Position numbers and translations under genes: made by a program. 64,000 nt of DNA from the NCBI GenBank assembly GCA_036725345.1, contig DAIMEJ010000002.1, positions 1-64,000 of the forward strand. The letters run 5' to 3'. Source of the stretch: JAPLJU01 sp036725345. Its GTDB lineage: Bacteria > Desulfobacterota > Syntrophia > Syntrophales > UBA2192. Below the pieces are notes generated by a model. That model was not told the origin of the DNA and made no database searches. It saw only the letters and a program-made list of their open reading frames with translations. Of the stretch, positions 54,878 to 62,724 are shown piece by piece (the stretch's first letter is position 1; each line of letters begins with the position of its first letter).

Positions 54878-55522
54878 TCAGGCTTTGAAGTTCCGGGCGC
54901 GGATCACCTCGACGACCGTGGGAATGAGTGAAATAATAATGATGGCGACGATGACCAGCGTGAAGTTTTCCTTCACGATGGGGATATTGCCGAAATAATA
55001 CCCCCCGACCACAAAGGTGAGGATCCAGGCGACACACCCTATGACGTTATAGAACTGAAAACGCCCGTAGGTCATGGTCCCCACGCCCGCTACAAAGGGC
55101 GCGAAGGTACGGATAATCGGGACGAAACGGGCGATGACGATCGTCTTCCCGCCGTATTTCTCGTAAAACCGGTGTGTCCGGTCGAGGTATTCCTGTTTGA
55201 CCCACCTGATCTTCTTCCCGGCCGCGATCTTCGGGCCCAGGAGGTAACCCACCGAGTAGTTCACGGTGTTGCCCGCAATGCCGGCGATGCTGAGGAGGGC
55301 ACAGAGCCAGACGGCATCGAGGGATCCGCGCGCAGCGAAAGTGCCCGTCACGAAAAGGAGGGAATCCCCGGGCAGAAATGGGGTGACCACGAGCCCCGTC
55401 TCACAGAAGATAATCAGGAAGAGGATGAGGTAGGTCCAGAACCCGTAGTTCTGGATAATCAGACCCAGGTGCCTGTCGAAGTGCACCAGAAAATCGAAGT
55501 ATTGTGCAATGAATTCAAGCAT
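54878..55522 (-). CDS. DedA-family membrane protein
   Basis: A 214-aa VTT-domain protein with several transmembrane segments. FCETGLVVTPFLPGDSLLF and RFVPIIRTFAPFVAGVGTMTYGRF are DedA signatures, including the conserved Glu and Arg residues. Members flip polyprenyl phosphate carriers or phospholipids in several bacteria. The adjacent uppP makes carrier recycling a plausible joint role (inference). Confidence 0.92.
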   Translation of the reverse strand: MLEFIAQYFDFLVHFDRHLGLIIQNYGFWTYLILFLIIFCETGLVVTPFLPGDSLLFVTGTFAARGSLDAVWLCALLSIAGIAGNTVNYSVGYLLGPKIAAGKKIRWVKQEYLDRTHRFYEKYGGKTIVIARFVPIIRTFAPFVAGVGTMTYGRFQFYNVIGCVAWILTFVVGGYYFGNIPIVKENFTLVIVAIIIISLIPTVVEVIRARNFKA

Positions 55523-55649
55523 GAGGAAGACGGTGCCTCCTGGTGCCTTTCGGCGTCATTTCAATCTCGCGGGTCCCGGGCTTTATACGCCACAGGCTGA
55601 ATCCCGTCAATGAAAATATACCCTTTCAAGGGGCATGCCCGATCGGGTG

Positions 55650-55678
55650 TTGACAAAAGAAATTGTTTTAAATATAGT
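55650..55678 (+). promoter_or_regulatory. promoter of the btuCD riboswitch transcript
   Basis: TTGACA (55650-55655) and TATAGT (55673-55678) have 17-bp spacing, a few bases before the riboswitch. Confidence 0.8.
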
Positions 55679-55692
55679 CTCTTACCAAATGG

Positions 55693-55839
55693 AGATGGAT
55701 GCGCGGAAGAGGGGTGCAAGTCCCCCGCTGCCCCGCAGCCGTGATGGAAACGAAAGCCTCGAGTTGCCACTGTCCCGAAAAGAGCCGGGATGGGAAGGCA
55801 GGTGAGTAGGTCGTCCTGAGCCGGAAAACCCATCCATCT
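55693..55839 (+). ncRNA. cobalamin riboswitch before btuCD
   Basis: P1 is AGATGGATG paired with CATCCATCT. The B12-box-like GCCACTG and GGGAAGGC are present, with GGTGCAAGTCCCCCGC and GCTGCCCCGCAGCC in the usual order. Downstream, AAACCTTC (about 55857) can pair with GAAGGTTT (about 55912), and CTCCTCC could mask GGGGAGG before btuC, so control at translation is likely. Confidence 0.92.
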
Positions 55840-55960
55840 TAAACCTCGCGGGGGGTAAACCTTCCATGTCTGTTCTTCCGAATCCTTGCCCGGCCGTCAT
55901 CGGTCTCCTCCTGAAGGTTTGCCCGGTCTACAGGACAGGCTTATCTTTCGGGGAGGATCC

Positions 55961-56989
55961 ATGGTCTTCCGGACGGTAAATCTCCTGAAAATACTTGAAA
56001 TCAGCATCCTGCTCATGGCGGTTCTGGCCGGCTCCATCGTCGTGTCGCTTTTTGTGGGGGTGACCGATATTGGCATCATTCGTGGGATAACCGGCCTCCT
56101 CGACGGCTGGCGTGAGGGGCATACCGGGCTCACCCAGCTCGAAAGGGAGATCATCTTTTCAATCCGTCTTCCCAGGATTCTTTTCGCCAGCATCGTCGGC
56201 GCGTCGTTATCGATGGCCGGTGCCGTCTTCCAGGCCCTTCTTCGAAACCCCCTTGCCGACCCTTACATCCTGGGCATCTCGGGCGGAGCCGCCGTCGGCG
56301 CCATCATCGGAATCCTGATCGGCGCGGCCGCGCTTCCCCTCGGCATCCCGGGCCTCGCTTTCCTGGGCGCCGTCCTCACCGTGATCACCGTCTTCGGAAT
56401 CGCCCGCACGGGAACCCAGCTTCGTTCCAACACGCTTTTACTGGCCGGCGTCATCGTCAACGCCTTCTTCTCCGCCATCATCATGTTTCTGATTTCCACG
56501 AGCACCAGTTCGGACATTCACAATGTGATGTTCTGGCTGATGGGTGATCTGTCGCTGGCCACCACCGGGGAGATCGCGCTTACGGGCACCATTCTTCTGG
56601 GCGGTTTTGCCGTTCTCTATGCCCACGCCCGCCCGATGAATCTCATCGTGGTCAGCGAGGAAACGGCCCTCCAGCTCGGCATCAACGTGGAAAAGGCAAA
56701 GAAAATTCTCTTTGTCGCAGCTTCTCTCATCACCGGGGTGGCCGTATCCGTGAGCGGCATCATCGGTTTCGTCGGGCTCGTTATTCCCCACCTGATGCGG
56801 ATGGTGTTCGGCCCCGATCACCGCATGCTTCTTCCCGCGTCTTTTCTCTTCGGTGCCTCCTTCCTCGTGGTCGCCGATACCATCGCCAGAACGCTGATGG
56901 CGCCGGGCGAGCTCCCCGTGGGCGTCATCACCGCCATCTGCGGCGCGCCATACTTCATATATCTTCTGCGAAGGGGCAGGGGGTATTGA
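55961..56989 (+). CDS. btuC: cobalamin/siderophore-type ABC transporter permease
   Basis: A FecCD/BtuC permease with about nine or ten hydrophobic helices. SIRLPRILFASIVGASLSMAG, LADPYILGISGGAAVGAI and IIGFVGLVIPHLMRM are family segments. ATG 55961 lies seven bases after GGGGAGG; the earlier frame start at 55886 falls in the riboswitch leader. The B12 riboswitch and nearby btuB support cobalamin as cargo. Confidence 0.92.
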   Translation: MVFRTVNLLKILEISILLMAVLAGSIVVSLFVGVTDIGIIRGITGLLDGWREGHTGLTQLEREIIFSIRLPRILFASIVGASLSMAGAVFQALLRNPLADPYILGISGGAAVGAIIGILIGAAALPLGIPGLAFLGAVLTVITVFGIARTGTQLRSNTLLLAGVIVNAFFSAIIMFLISTSTSSDIHNVMFWLMGDLSLATTGEIALTGTILLGGFAVLYAHARPMNLIVVSEETALQLGINVEKAKKILFVAASLITGVAVSVSGIIGFVGLVIPHLMRMVFGPDHRMLLPASFLFGASFLVVADTIARTLMAPGELPVGVITAICGAPYFIYLLRRGRGY

Positions 56990-56992
56990 ACC

Positions 56993-57766
56993 ATGGCTAT
57001 CCTGCGCGCCGATAAGGTCGGGTTTCAATACGGTGAGCAGTGGGTCCTGCGGGACGTGACATTTGAAGTGATGGAGGGGGAGATCCTCGGCATCATCGGC
57101 CCGAACGGTTCGGGGAAGACAACGCTCCTCAAGATTCTCGACGGGATCCTTGCACCCCGGGAGGGCCGTGTCTTGCTCGGAGACCGGGATATTTCGAAGG
57201 CGGGGAGGGAGGCCGTGGCGAAGGCCATCGGCGTCGTCCCCCAGGACTACTCGATGTACTTTCCCTTCAGCGTGGAAGAAATCGTCCTGATGGGAAGAAC
57301 GCCCCACCTCGGGCTTCTCCGGTTTGAAGGGCAGAAAGACTTTGCCATTGCCCGCCGGGCCATGGAAATGACCGATACAGCCGAATTCAGCCGTAGGGGC
57401 ATGGGGGAGCTGAGCGGCGGCGAAAGGCAGCGGGTCCTCATCGCCAGGGCCATAACACAGGAACCGCGGATCCTGCTTCTCGACGAACCGACGACCTACC
57501 TTGACATCAAACACCAGGTGGCACTTTTCCAGCTCATGAAGATGCTCAACGAGAAAAAGAATCTCACGGTCATCGTGGTGACACAGGACATCAACCTGGC
57601 CACGCAGTACTGCGATCGCATTCTTCTTTTAAAAAACGGCAGATTTTTCAGCCTGGGGCCCCCGGGCGAGGTGATCACCTCGGAGAATATCCGGAAAGTT
57701 TATGAAACGGATGTCCTTGTTGATTCGCACCCCCAGACCGGCCTGCCCCGGGTGACGTTGATATAA
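56993..57766 (+). CDS. btuD: cobalamin-type ABC transporter ATPase
   Basis: An iron-complex/B12-group ATPase: Walker A GPNGSGKTT, signature LSGGERQR, Walker B ILLLDEPTTYLDIKH, with VVPQDYSMYFPF as Q-loop. It lies 3 bp after btuC. No periplasmic BtuF gene is present up to the window end. Confidence 0.92.
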   Translation: MAILRADKVGFQYGEQWVLRDVTFEVMEGEILGIIGPNGSGKTTLLKILDGILAPREGRVLLGDRDISKAGREAVAKAIGVVPQDYSMYFPFSVEEIVLMGRTPHLGLLRFEGQKDFAIARRAMEMTDTAEFSRRGMGELSGGERQRVLIARAITQEPRILLLDEPTTYLDIKHQVALFQLMKMLNEKKNLTVIVVTQDINLATQYCDRILLLKNGRFFSLGPPGEVITSENIRKVYETDVLVDSHPQTGLPRVTLI

Positions 57767-57854
57767 AAATGGCGTAAGGCTTAGGGCTAATGGTTTATGG
57801 TGTGTTCCACAACCTTTTGTTTTTAGCCTTTTGAAACTGGTAATAAGCGGCGAA

Positions 57855-57962
57855 GTCAAAAGTCTCATATGAAAGACGCGCGAGGCTGAGGAGCGAGGCG
57901 TACTATTGAGCGTACGTCGCAGCGACGAAGCTGAAGCGCAACGCGGCAGATGGGCTTTTGAC
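57855..57962. repeat. large hairpin repeat element
   Basis: Outer arms GTCAAAAG (57855-57862) and CTTTTGAC (57955-57962) enclose a GC-rich interior with words GCGAGGCTGAGGAGCGAGGC and CAGCGACGAAGCTGAAGCGC plus a CGTAC/GTACG stem. I recall similar elements in Desulfobacterota intergenic DNA, but this was not checked. It sits between btuD and the second B12 riboswitch. Confidence 0.6.
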
Positions 57963-57974
57963 GATGCCGCTAAC

Positions 57975-58131
57975 GCTGTTGGATCAAGGAAGCCGGTCAC
58001 AGTCCGGCGCTGCCCCGCACCTGTAGGCGGAACGAAATCCACCGTGTGCCACTGTCCGGCCGAAAAGGCCGTATGGGAAGGCGTGGAGAGTAGGCAGAAG
58101 GGCCGCGAGCCAGGAGACTTATCCGACAGGC
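57975..58131 (+). ncRNA. cobalamin riboswitch before btuB
   Basis: P1 is CTGTTGGA paired with TCCGACAG (one wobble). GCTGCCCCGCACCTGTAGGC-type core, GTGCCACTG and GGGAAGGC are conserved. It ends 39 bases before the btuB start, so shielding of the GGAAGGAGG Shine-Dalgarno is the likely mode. Confidence 0.93.
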
Positions 58132-58170
58132 GAAATAACTCAACTTCGAGGGGAAGGAGGTTATTGAGAA

Positions 58171-60204
58171 ATGTTGTTCAGACACTTTTTTGTTTTCTTC
58201 CTGTCAACGGTCCTGACGGCCGTATCATTCGGTCCGCTCCAGGCCCAGGCGCCCGGCGAACAGAAAACCTTCCGCATGGACGAGGTCGTCGTCACGGCCA
58301 CGAGAGATGCCCAGGAGGTCCGGAAGGTTCCTGCCAACGTCACGATCATTACGGCCGACGACATCCAGAAATCAGGCGCTACAAACGTTCCCGAGGTGTT
58401 GACCGGTCTCGCAGGGATCAATGTCACCAGTTACAGCGGCAATGCCTCGCAGGCCACCGTGGACATGCGGGGTTTCGGCACCGAGGCGGGCTACCTGCGA
58501 AACGTGGTCCTGCTCGACGGCAGGCGCCTCAACCGGCCCGACATCGCGGGAATCAACTGGCTCGAGATACCGCTTTCGGAGATCGAGCGGATCGAGGTCG
58601 TGCGGGGCGCGAGCAGCGTCCTCTACGGGGATTCAGCCATCGCCGGCTCCATCAATATCATCACCAAGCGCGGCGAGGGGAAGCCGAAGGGCGATGTGAG
58701 CTTTATCGGTGGAAGCTACAACACTTACGACGGCCGCGCCGGCATCCGGGGTTCCGCGGACAAGGTTTATTACGCCCTAAGCGGCGAGGGTCTCACAACG
58801 AGCGGATACCGGGATCGCTCCAAATTCACCTCTGGCAGCGCCGGCGGAAGCATCGGGTACAACCCGATGGATGCCCTCGATGTCTCCCTGGGGATCAGCT
58901 TCAACAGGACCGACAACCAGTTCCCCGGCGCCCTCACGAAAGCCCAACTCGACGCCAACCGCAAACAGGCCCAGAATCCGGATGACGATGCACGCGCCGA
59001 CTTCTTTGACGCCAACCTGCTCGTGAAGACCATTCTCGGCAACTTCGGCCGCCTCGACACCAATCTGATTTACGGCATACGCGAGGTGACCTCCAACTAC
59101 GCCTCCTTCCCTTCATTCACGGAGATCGACATCGACACGATCGGCGCGACGCCGCGCTACATCCTCGACAGGAAGCTCTTTGGGTTCGACAACAAACTGA
59201 CCGTAGGGTTCGACTTCTACCGGGACAAGCTCACAAAGGACACTTTTACCGATCGCGAGCATACAAGCCGGACCTTCGAGGCCGATTTGGAGAGGCAGAC
59301 GTTGGGGTTTTACGCCCGGGACGAGTTCAGCATCCTGAAGGACCTCATCCTCGCTCTCGGCGCGAGGACGGAGCGGGCCGATGTCGAGGGGAGCGAGACG
59401 GACCTCGGAACAGGCGCGAAAGTTTTCGACGGCGATAAAACACACAAGGGAACGGCGTGGGAAGGTTCGCTCACCTACCTCTTCGGCGAGAAGTCGAAGG
59501 CCTGGGCCAAGTATGCCACGGTTTACCGATTCCCCTCCCTGGATCAGCAGGCCTCTTACTTCGCCTTCGGCGGAGACACCTTCCTGACGGACCTCGAAAA
59601 GGAAACGGGAAAGAGCTACGAGGTGGGAACACAGGTTTACCTGCTGAAGGATCTCCGGTTGGGACTCACACTCTACCGAATTGACATGGAAGACGAGATC
59701 AGTTACAACCCGGTCACGTTCCGTAACGAAAACCTCGACAAAACGAGGCACCAGGGCGTAGAGGTCTCGATGGACTGGCAGTTCCGGAAGCTGGCCCGGC
59801 TCATGGCCAACTATACCCTCCAGGAGGCCTTCTTCCGCGAGGGGGCAAACAGGGATAAAGACGTCCCCCTCGCGCCGAATCACATGGCAAACGCCGCCCT
59901 GGAGATCTACCTGCCCTGGGCATTCACGTTGAGGCCGGAGATCCGGTACGTGGGTGAGCAGTATTTCGGCTCCGACAACGACAATAGCTTGGGAAAGCTC
60001 GACAGTTACACGATCGTGAATCTTTATCTGCGGTGGCAGCCCGACCTGAAGGTCTTTGGGGTCGCTAAACCGAGCGCTTTCGTTGGGGTGGAGAACCTCT
60101 TTGACAAGGAGTATGTCCCCGCGGGCTATGAGACTTTCTCCGGGGCCACCTATTACCCCGCACCGGAGATCAACTTCCGGGGAGGGATATCGCTCTATTT
60201 CTGA
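58171..60204 (+). CDS. btuB: TonB-dependent cobalamin receptor
   Basis: An outer-membrane TonB-dependent receptor of 677 aa. A signal peptide ends near LQAQA (about residue 28). The TonB box is MDEVVVTATR. Plug-domain segments VPEVLTGLAGINV, VVLLDGRRLNRPDI and ERIEVVRGASSVLYGDSAIAG precede a 22-strand barrel ending in an aromatic (F) residue. The riboswitch upstream points to B12. The start ATG is 58171. Confidence 0.93.
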   Translation: MLFRHFFVFFLSTVLTAVSFGPLQAQAPGEQKTFRMDEVVVTATRDAQEVRKVPANVTIITADDIQKSGATNVPEVLTGLAGINVTSYSGNASQATVDMRGFGTEAGYLRNVVLLDGRRLNRPDIAGINWLEIPLSEIERIEVVRGASSVLYGDSAIAGSINIITKRGEGKPKGDVSFIGGSYNTYDGRAGIRGSADKVYYALSGEGLTTSGYRDRSKFTSGSAGGSIGYNPMDALDVSLGISFNRTDNQFPGALTKAQLDANRKQAQNPDDDARADFFDANLLVKTILGNFGRLDTNLIYGIREVTSNYASFPSFTEIDIDTIGATPRYILDRKLFGFDNKLTVGFDFYRDKLTKDTFTDREHTSRTFEADLERQTLGFYARDEFSILKDLILALGARTERADVEGSETDLGTGAKVFDGDKTHKGTAWEGSLTYLFGEKSKAWAKYATVYRFPSLDQQASYFAFGGDTFLTDLEKETGKSYEVGTQVYLLKDLRLGLTLYRIDMEDEISYNPVTFRNENLDKTRHQGVEVSMDWQFRKLARLMANYTLQEAFFREGANRDKDVPLAPNHMANAALEIYLPWAFTLRPEIRYVGEQYFGSDNDNSLGKLDSYTIVNLYLRWQPDLKVFGVAKPSAFVGVENLFDKEYVPAGYETFSGATYYPAPEINFRGGISLYF

Positions 60205-60277
60205 GAAATATTTTTCCTTGAAAAACAGGGCCAAATCGTCATAGGTTAATGGAAAATTAGTCTGAAGGAGCACGGTC

Positions 60278-60856
60278 ATGACGAAAGCAGAAAAAATCGA
60301 AGCAATCAAATCACGTGCGAGGAAGAACTTTTCTCTCGGTTACAACTGTGCTGAGTGTGTCGCGGAGGCGGTCCTGAGTCTCGTGGAGACAGGGCTTCCC
60401 GTGGAGGCCAAGAAGATGGCCACGGGCTTCGGCGGCGGTGTTGGACTTTACGGAGACACCTGCGGGGCAATTACAGGTGCCATTATCGCCGTTGGTGCCG
60501 TACACGGGAGGGCAAAGCTCCCTGAAGATGCCGATCCGAAGGCAGCCGCAAAAAAGGCAGGACAGGAACTTTACGGAAAGCCCGGGCTTTACAGGCTTTT
60601 CAATCAGATTCCCAATAAGTTCTTCGAAAAGTACGGCTATACATGTTGCAGGGATCTTACCACGAAATGGCATGACAGTTGGCTCTGCAGGGATCACGCC
60701 CTGTATTGCCGTGAGATTATCACCGACGCGGCGGCTATCGCGGCAGAACTGATCATGACAGACCGGGATGAAGCAGCGTCGAAGCCTTTCGGCAAAAATG
60801 TGGAAAAATTAGAACAGTCCGGTGAGGCCTGCGATCTCTCCGATAAGGGTACTTGA
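60278..60856 (+). CDS. C_GCAxxG_C_C family protein
   Basis: A 192-aa protein of the C_GCAxxG_C_C (TIGR01909-like) family: NCAECVAEAVL and LYGDTCGAITGAI are family segments, followed by further cysteines in YTCCRDL and WLCRDHALYC. These proteins, found in anaerobes, are often near redox or metal genes; no function is established. Six-plus conserved cysteines could bind metal. It follows btuB by 73 bp. Confidence 0.85.
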   Translation: MTKAEKIEAIKSRARKNFSLGYNCAECVAEAVLSLVETGLPVEAKKMATGFGGGVGLYGDTCGAITGAIIAVGAVHGRAKLPEDADPKAAAKKAGQELYGKPGLYRLFNQIPNKFFEKYGYTCCRDLTTKWHDSWLCRDHALYCREIITDAAAIAAELIMTDRDEAASKPFGKNVEKLEQSGEACDLSDKGT

Positions 60857-60892
60857 GGGTCAAAAGCGACTTGAGCCGTGTGCTCATCAGCA

Positions 60893-60931
60893 TTAAAAAA
60901 GCCCCGGGGTCAAGCCTCGGGGCTTTTTTAA
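60893..60931 (+). terminator. terminator of the C_GCAxxG_C_C gene
   Basis: AAAAAAGCCCC pairs with GGGGCTTTTTT around an extended GC stem and a five-base loop, ending in Ts; works on both strands. Confidence 0.9.
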
Positions 60932-61021
60932 TGTATAATCCATCGCTCATACTGTATAAACTTATCGTCCAGCCGATACGTTGCGGGTCTGAATAACTCG
61001 ACAAAAAATACAGGAGGATCA

Positions 61022-61123
61022 ATGAACAGGAGATTGCTTGCAATCGGAGGGGGGGGCAGGCGGGGCGTGGGATCCCATCCACATCGCCGCCCAGAACTTG
61101 CGAGCAAAGATGTAACTTCTTAA
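61022..61123 (+). CDS. 33-codon ORF of unknown meaning
   Basis: The ORF begins ATG after AGGAGG (five to six bases) and is followed by a terminator 20 bases after its stop. The start MNRRLLAIGGGG contains a nine-G run, a place where a frameshift or decayed gene might hide. The rest (Arg/His/Pro rich) does not resemble a known family. It could also be an sRNA or a relic. Confidence 0.3.
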   Translation: MNRRLLAIGGGGRRGVGSHPHRRPELASKDVTS

Positions 61124-61142
61124 TACTGCCTTTCGACGAGAG

Positions 61143-61175
61143 GAGCCCCTCCGCCTTCGGAGGGGCTCTTCTTCT
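61143..61175 (+). terminator. terminator between convergent units
   Basis: GAGCCCCTCCG and CGGAGGGGCTC (11-bp perfect stem, CCTT loop) followed by TTCTTCT on the plus strand. Confidence 0.8.
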
Positions 61176-61239
61176 CAGCACATTTGTTCCTGTTTTGATA
61201 ATTTCCTGGAGAAATTCGTATTCTCCCGTTGAATCCCTG

Positions 61240-62139
61240 TTACTTCGTCACGGGGAGATTCGGGTCTTTCGACCACTCCTCGAAGGAGCCGTCGTACAAC
61301 TTGACGTTGCGGTACCCGAGGACCTCCTTCAGGATGAAAGCCCAGGTGGGGCAATGCCTGCCCGCATCGCAGTAAGTGATGATCTCTCTCGACCTGTCGG
61401 TCCCCACGATGCCGGCCGCGACGGCCTCCAACTTCTCTTTTGTCTTGAAGGTGCCTGTTCCGGTGTAAGCCTCCGAGGCGGGGAGGTTCACAGCACCGGG
61501 GATTCGTCCGGCCTTTTCCACGAAGGCCTGCTTCTTCTCTCCTGTAAAGATCGCGCGGTCCCGTGTGTCAACGAAAAGTGCTTTGCCCAGTCGGCTGACC
61601 ACGTAATCCTTGTCCGCCAGAATGTCTTTGCTGAATTTGCCCCGATAGGTTGTCTTCCGCGGCTTGACGATGTCCCGGGAAACGGGTTTTCCCGCCCGTA
61701 CCCACTCGTCGTGACCCCCGTCGAGGATAGCGACGTTTTCCAGTCCTGCGCATAGAAGCGTACAGACAACACGGGCCGCCAGGATCGTGAAATAACAGTG
61801 GCTGGTATGGCACGTAACCACTACCCATGAGCCAGGCAGGATACCGACGCCACCCATGGCGTCGAAGAGGTCGTCCTCATAGGGGATTTCCATCCGCTTC
61901 GCATCCCTGCCGTAGGCCCACGTCCCGTAATAGGCATTGACGGCGCCGGGGATGTGGCCCGCATGGTAATCCTCGACCTTACGGATGTCCAAAACAATGA
62001 GATTCGGGTTGCCAAGGTTTTTCTCCACCCAGTCCACGGACACGATGGCGGGGATCTCCCTGGCCTCGATGGCCGCAGGCCAGAGCATCACACCACAGGC
62101 AAGGATCAGGATACTCGTCAAGAGGCTGTATTTCTTCAT
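61240..62139 (-). CDS. periplasmic double-rhodanese sulfurtransferase
   Basis: A signal peptide (about residues 1-27, ending IEAREIPA) and two rhodanese domains. The first has VVVTCHTSH with a cysteine in its active-site position; the second has ITYCDAGRHCPTWAF, a Cys-led loop with a second Cys. Rhodaneses move sulfane sulfur. ATG 62139 has AAGGG before it. The frame is open upstream without an ATG/GTG/TTG suited as start (see finding). It is the last gene of the metal/redox-like locus and follows the selenoprotein gene by about 240 bp. Confidence 0.85.
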   Translation of the reverse strand: MKKYSLLTSILILACGVMLWPAAIEAREIPAIVSVDWVEKNLGNPNLIVLDIRKVEDYHAGHIPGAVNAYYGTWAYGRDAKRMEIPYEDDLFDAMGGVGILPGSWVVVTCHTSHCYFTILAARVVCTLLCAGLENVAILDGGHDEWVRAGKPVSRDIVKPRKTTYRGKFSKDILADKDYVVSRLGKALFVDTRDRAIFTGEKKQAFVEKAGRIPGAVNLPASEAYTGTGTFKTKEKLEAVAAGIVGTDRSREIITYCDAGRHCPTWAFILKEVLGYRNVKLYDGSFEEWSKDPNLPVTK

Positions 62140-62380
62140 GGCGCCCTTAATGGCCATCTCTGCGGTCAGGGGCGGCGGGATGATGAACCCGACCGCCCCC
62201 CCGACCCGGAGGGATGTGAGCGGCTTCTGTGCCGATATGACAAGAACAAGCGGGACTTCAGCCGTTCTCTCTTCAAGAGCATCGGCCCTCGGTCGGCCGC
62301 TCTCGCAGAGGCCGGATGGCAGATGCGTCGGCCCGTATATTCTTTGACCTGAACGGTTGGCTGTCGCTCGGATGCCTTTG
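62140..62380 (-). other. unassigned spacer between selenoprotein and rhodanese
   Basis: The rhodanese frame stays open for most of this stretch, ending with VGGAVGFIIPPPLTAEM, which has a membrane-like hydrophobic part. Another frame starts with an ATG overlapping the selenoprotein stop (ATGA at 62384) and reads 72 Arg/Ser-rich residues to 62166. Neither is convincing. No terminator with a T-run is visible. Confidence 0.35.
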
Positions 62381-62716
62381 TCATTGTGTAAGGATAGGAC
62401 GACCCTTGACGCGATAGCCGTTCTCCTTCAGCGTTTTTATAATCTCGCCCACACTCGTTACCTGATCATCAAAAGTAACGATGAAGACCTTTCTCGGCGT
62501 GTCGTAATCGACACCCAGAAACCCTTCAATCGTTTCCAGGATCACACCTACCCTGGCCTTCTGCGCTCAGGTCTTGCATCCGGGGATGCTGAACTCCGCC
62601 TTCCTCTCCGAGGCGTGTGCCGAAGACATAAAGGCGAATTGGATCAGCAGGCACCCGAGCAGCACGAAAACGGAAAGAGATCGCGGTCCGGAGAGCCGCC
62701 ATTTTCCTGTTATCAT
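62381..62716 (-). CDS. putative HMA-domain selenoprotein (UGA-interrupted, periplasmic)
   Basis: Read through one in-frame TGA at 62569-62567, the frame gives 111 residues: a signal peptide (about residues 5-35, ending MSSAHAS) followed by one heavy-metal-associated domain. The metal motif is GCKT-Sec at residues 46-50, that is Cys47-x-x-Sec50, where MerP/Atx1-type proteins have Cys-x-x-Cys. The downstream part, VGVILETIEGFLGVDYD, RKVFIVTFDDQVT and GEIIKTLKENGYRV, gives the beta-alpha-beta-beta-alpha-beta pattern of HMA domains and shows this is coding DNA. A hairpin at 62536-62566 could be the SECIS. It lies 9 bp after the OpuAC-like gene. If TGA is a true stop, the product would be a 49-residue exported fragment. 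selA is present in the window. Confidence 0.78.
62536..62566 (-). promoter_or_regulatory. candidate bacterial SECIS element
   Basis: Directly after the UGA come ten bases and then CCAGG (62556-62552), an eleven-base G/U-rich loop, and CCTGG (62540-62536). Distance and size fit a SelB-recognised hairpin, but bacterial SECIS have little consensus, so this is tentative. Confidence 0.45.
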
Positions 62717-62724
62717 CACCTTTT

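Larger units (their letters stand above)
60857..61239. other. intergenic region with two terminators and a short ORF
   Basis: Contains the Cys-rich protein's terminator (60893-60931), a 33-codon ORF with a good Shine-Dalgarno (61022-61123) and a second terminator (61143-61175). A -10-like TATAAT lies at about 60935. Confidence 0.55.

Noticed and set aside
60753..61181. 142-codon minus-strand ORF over two terminators
   Set aside because: It crosses both terminator hairpins and overlaps the Cys-rich gene; composition is unlike a real protein.
62166..62384. 72-codon ORF coupled by ATGA to the selenoprotein
   Set aside because: The predicted peptide is low-complexity Arg/Ser rich and unlike any domain; kept only as a question in the spacer entry.
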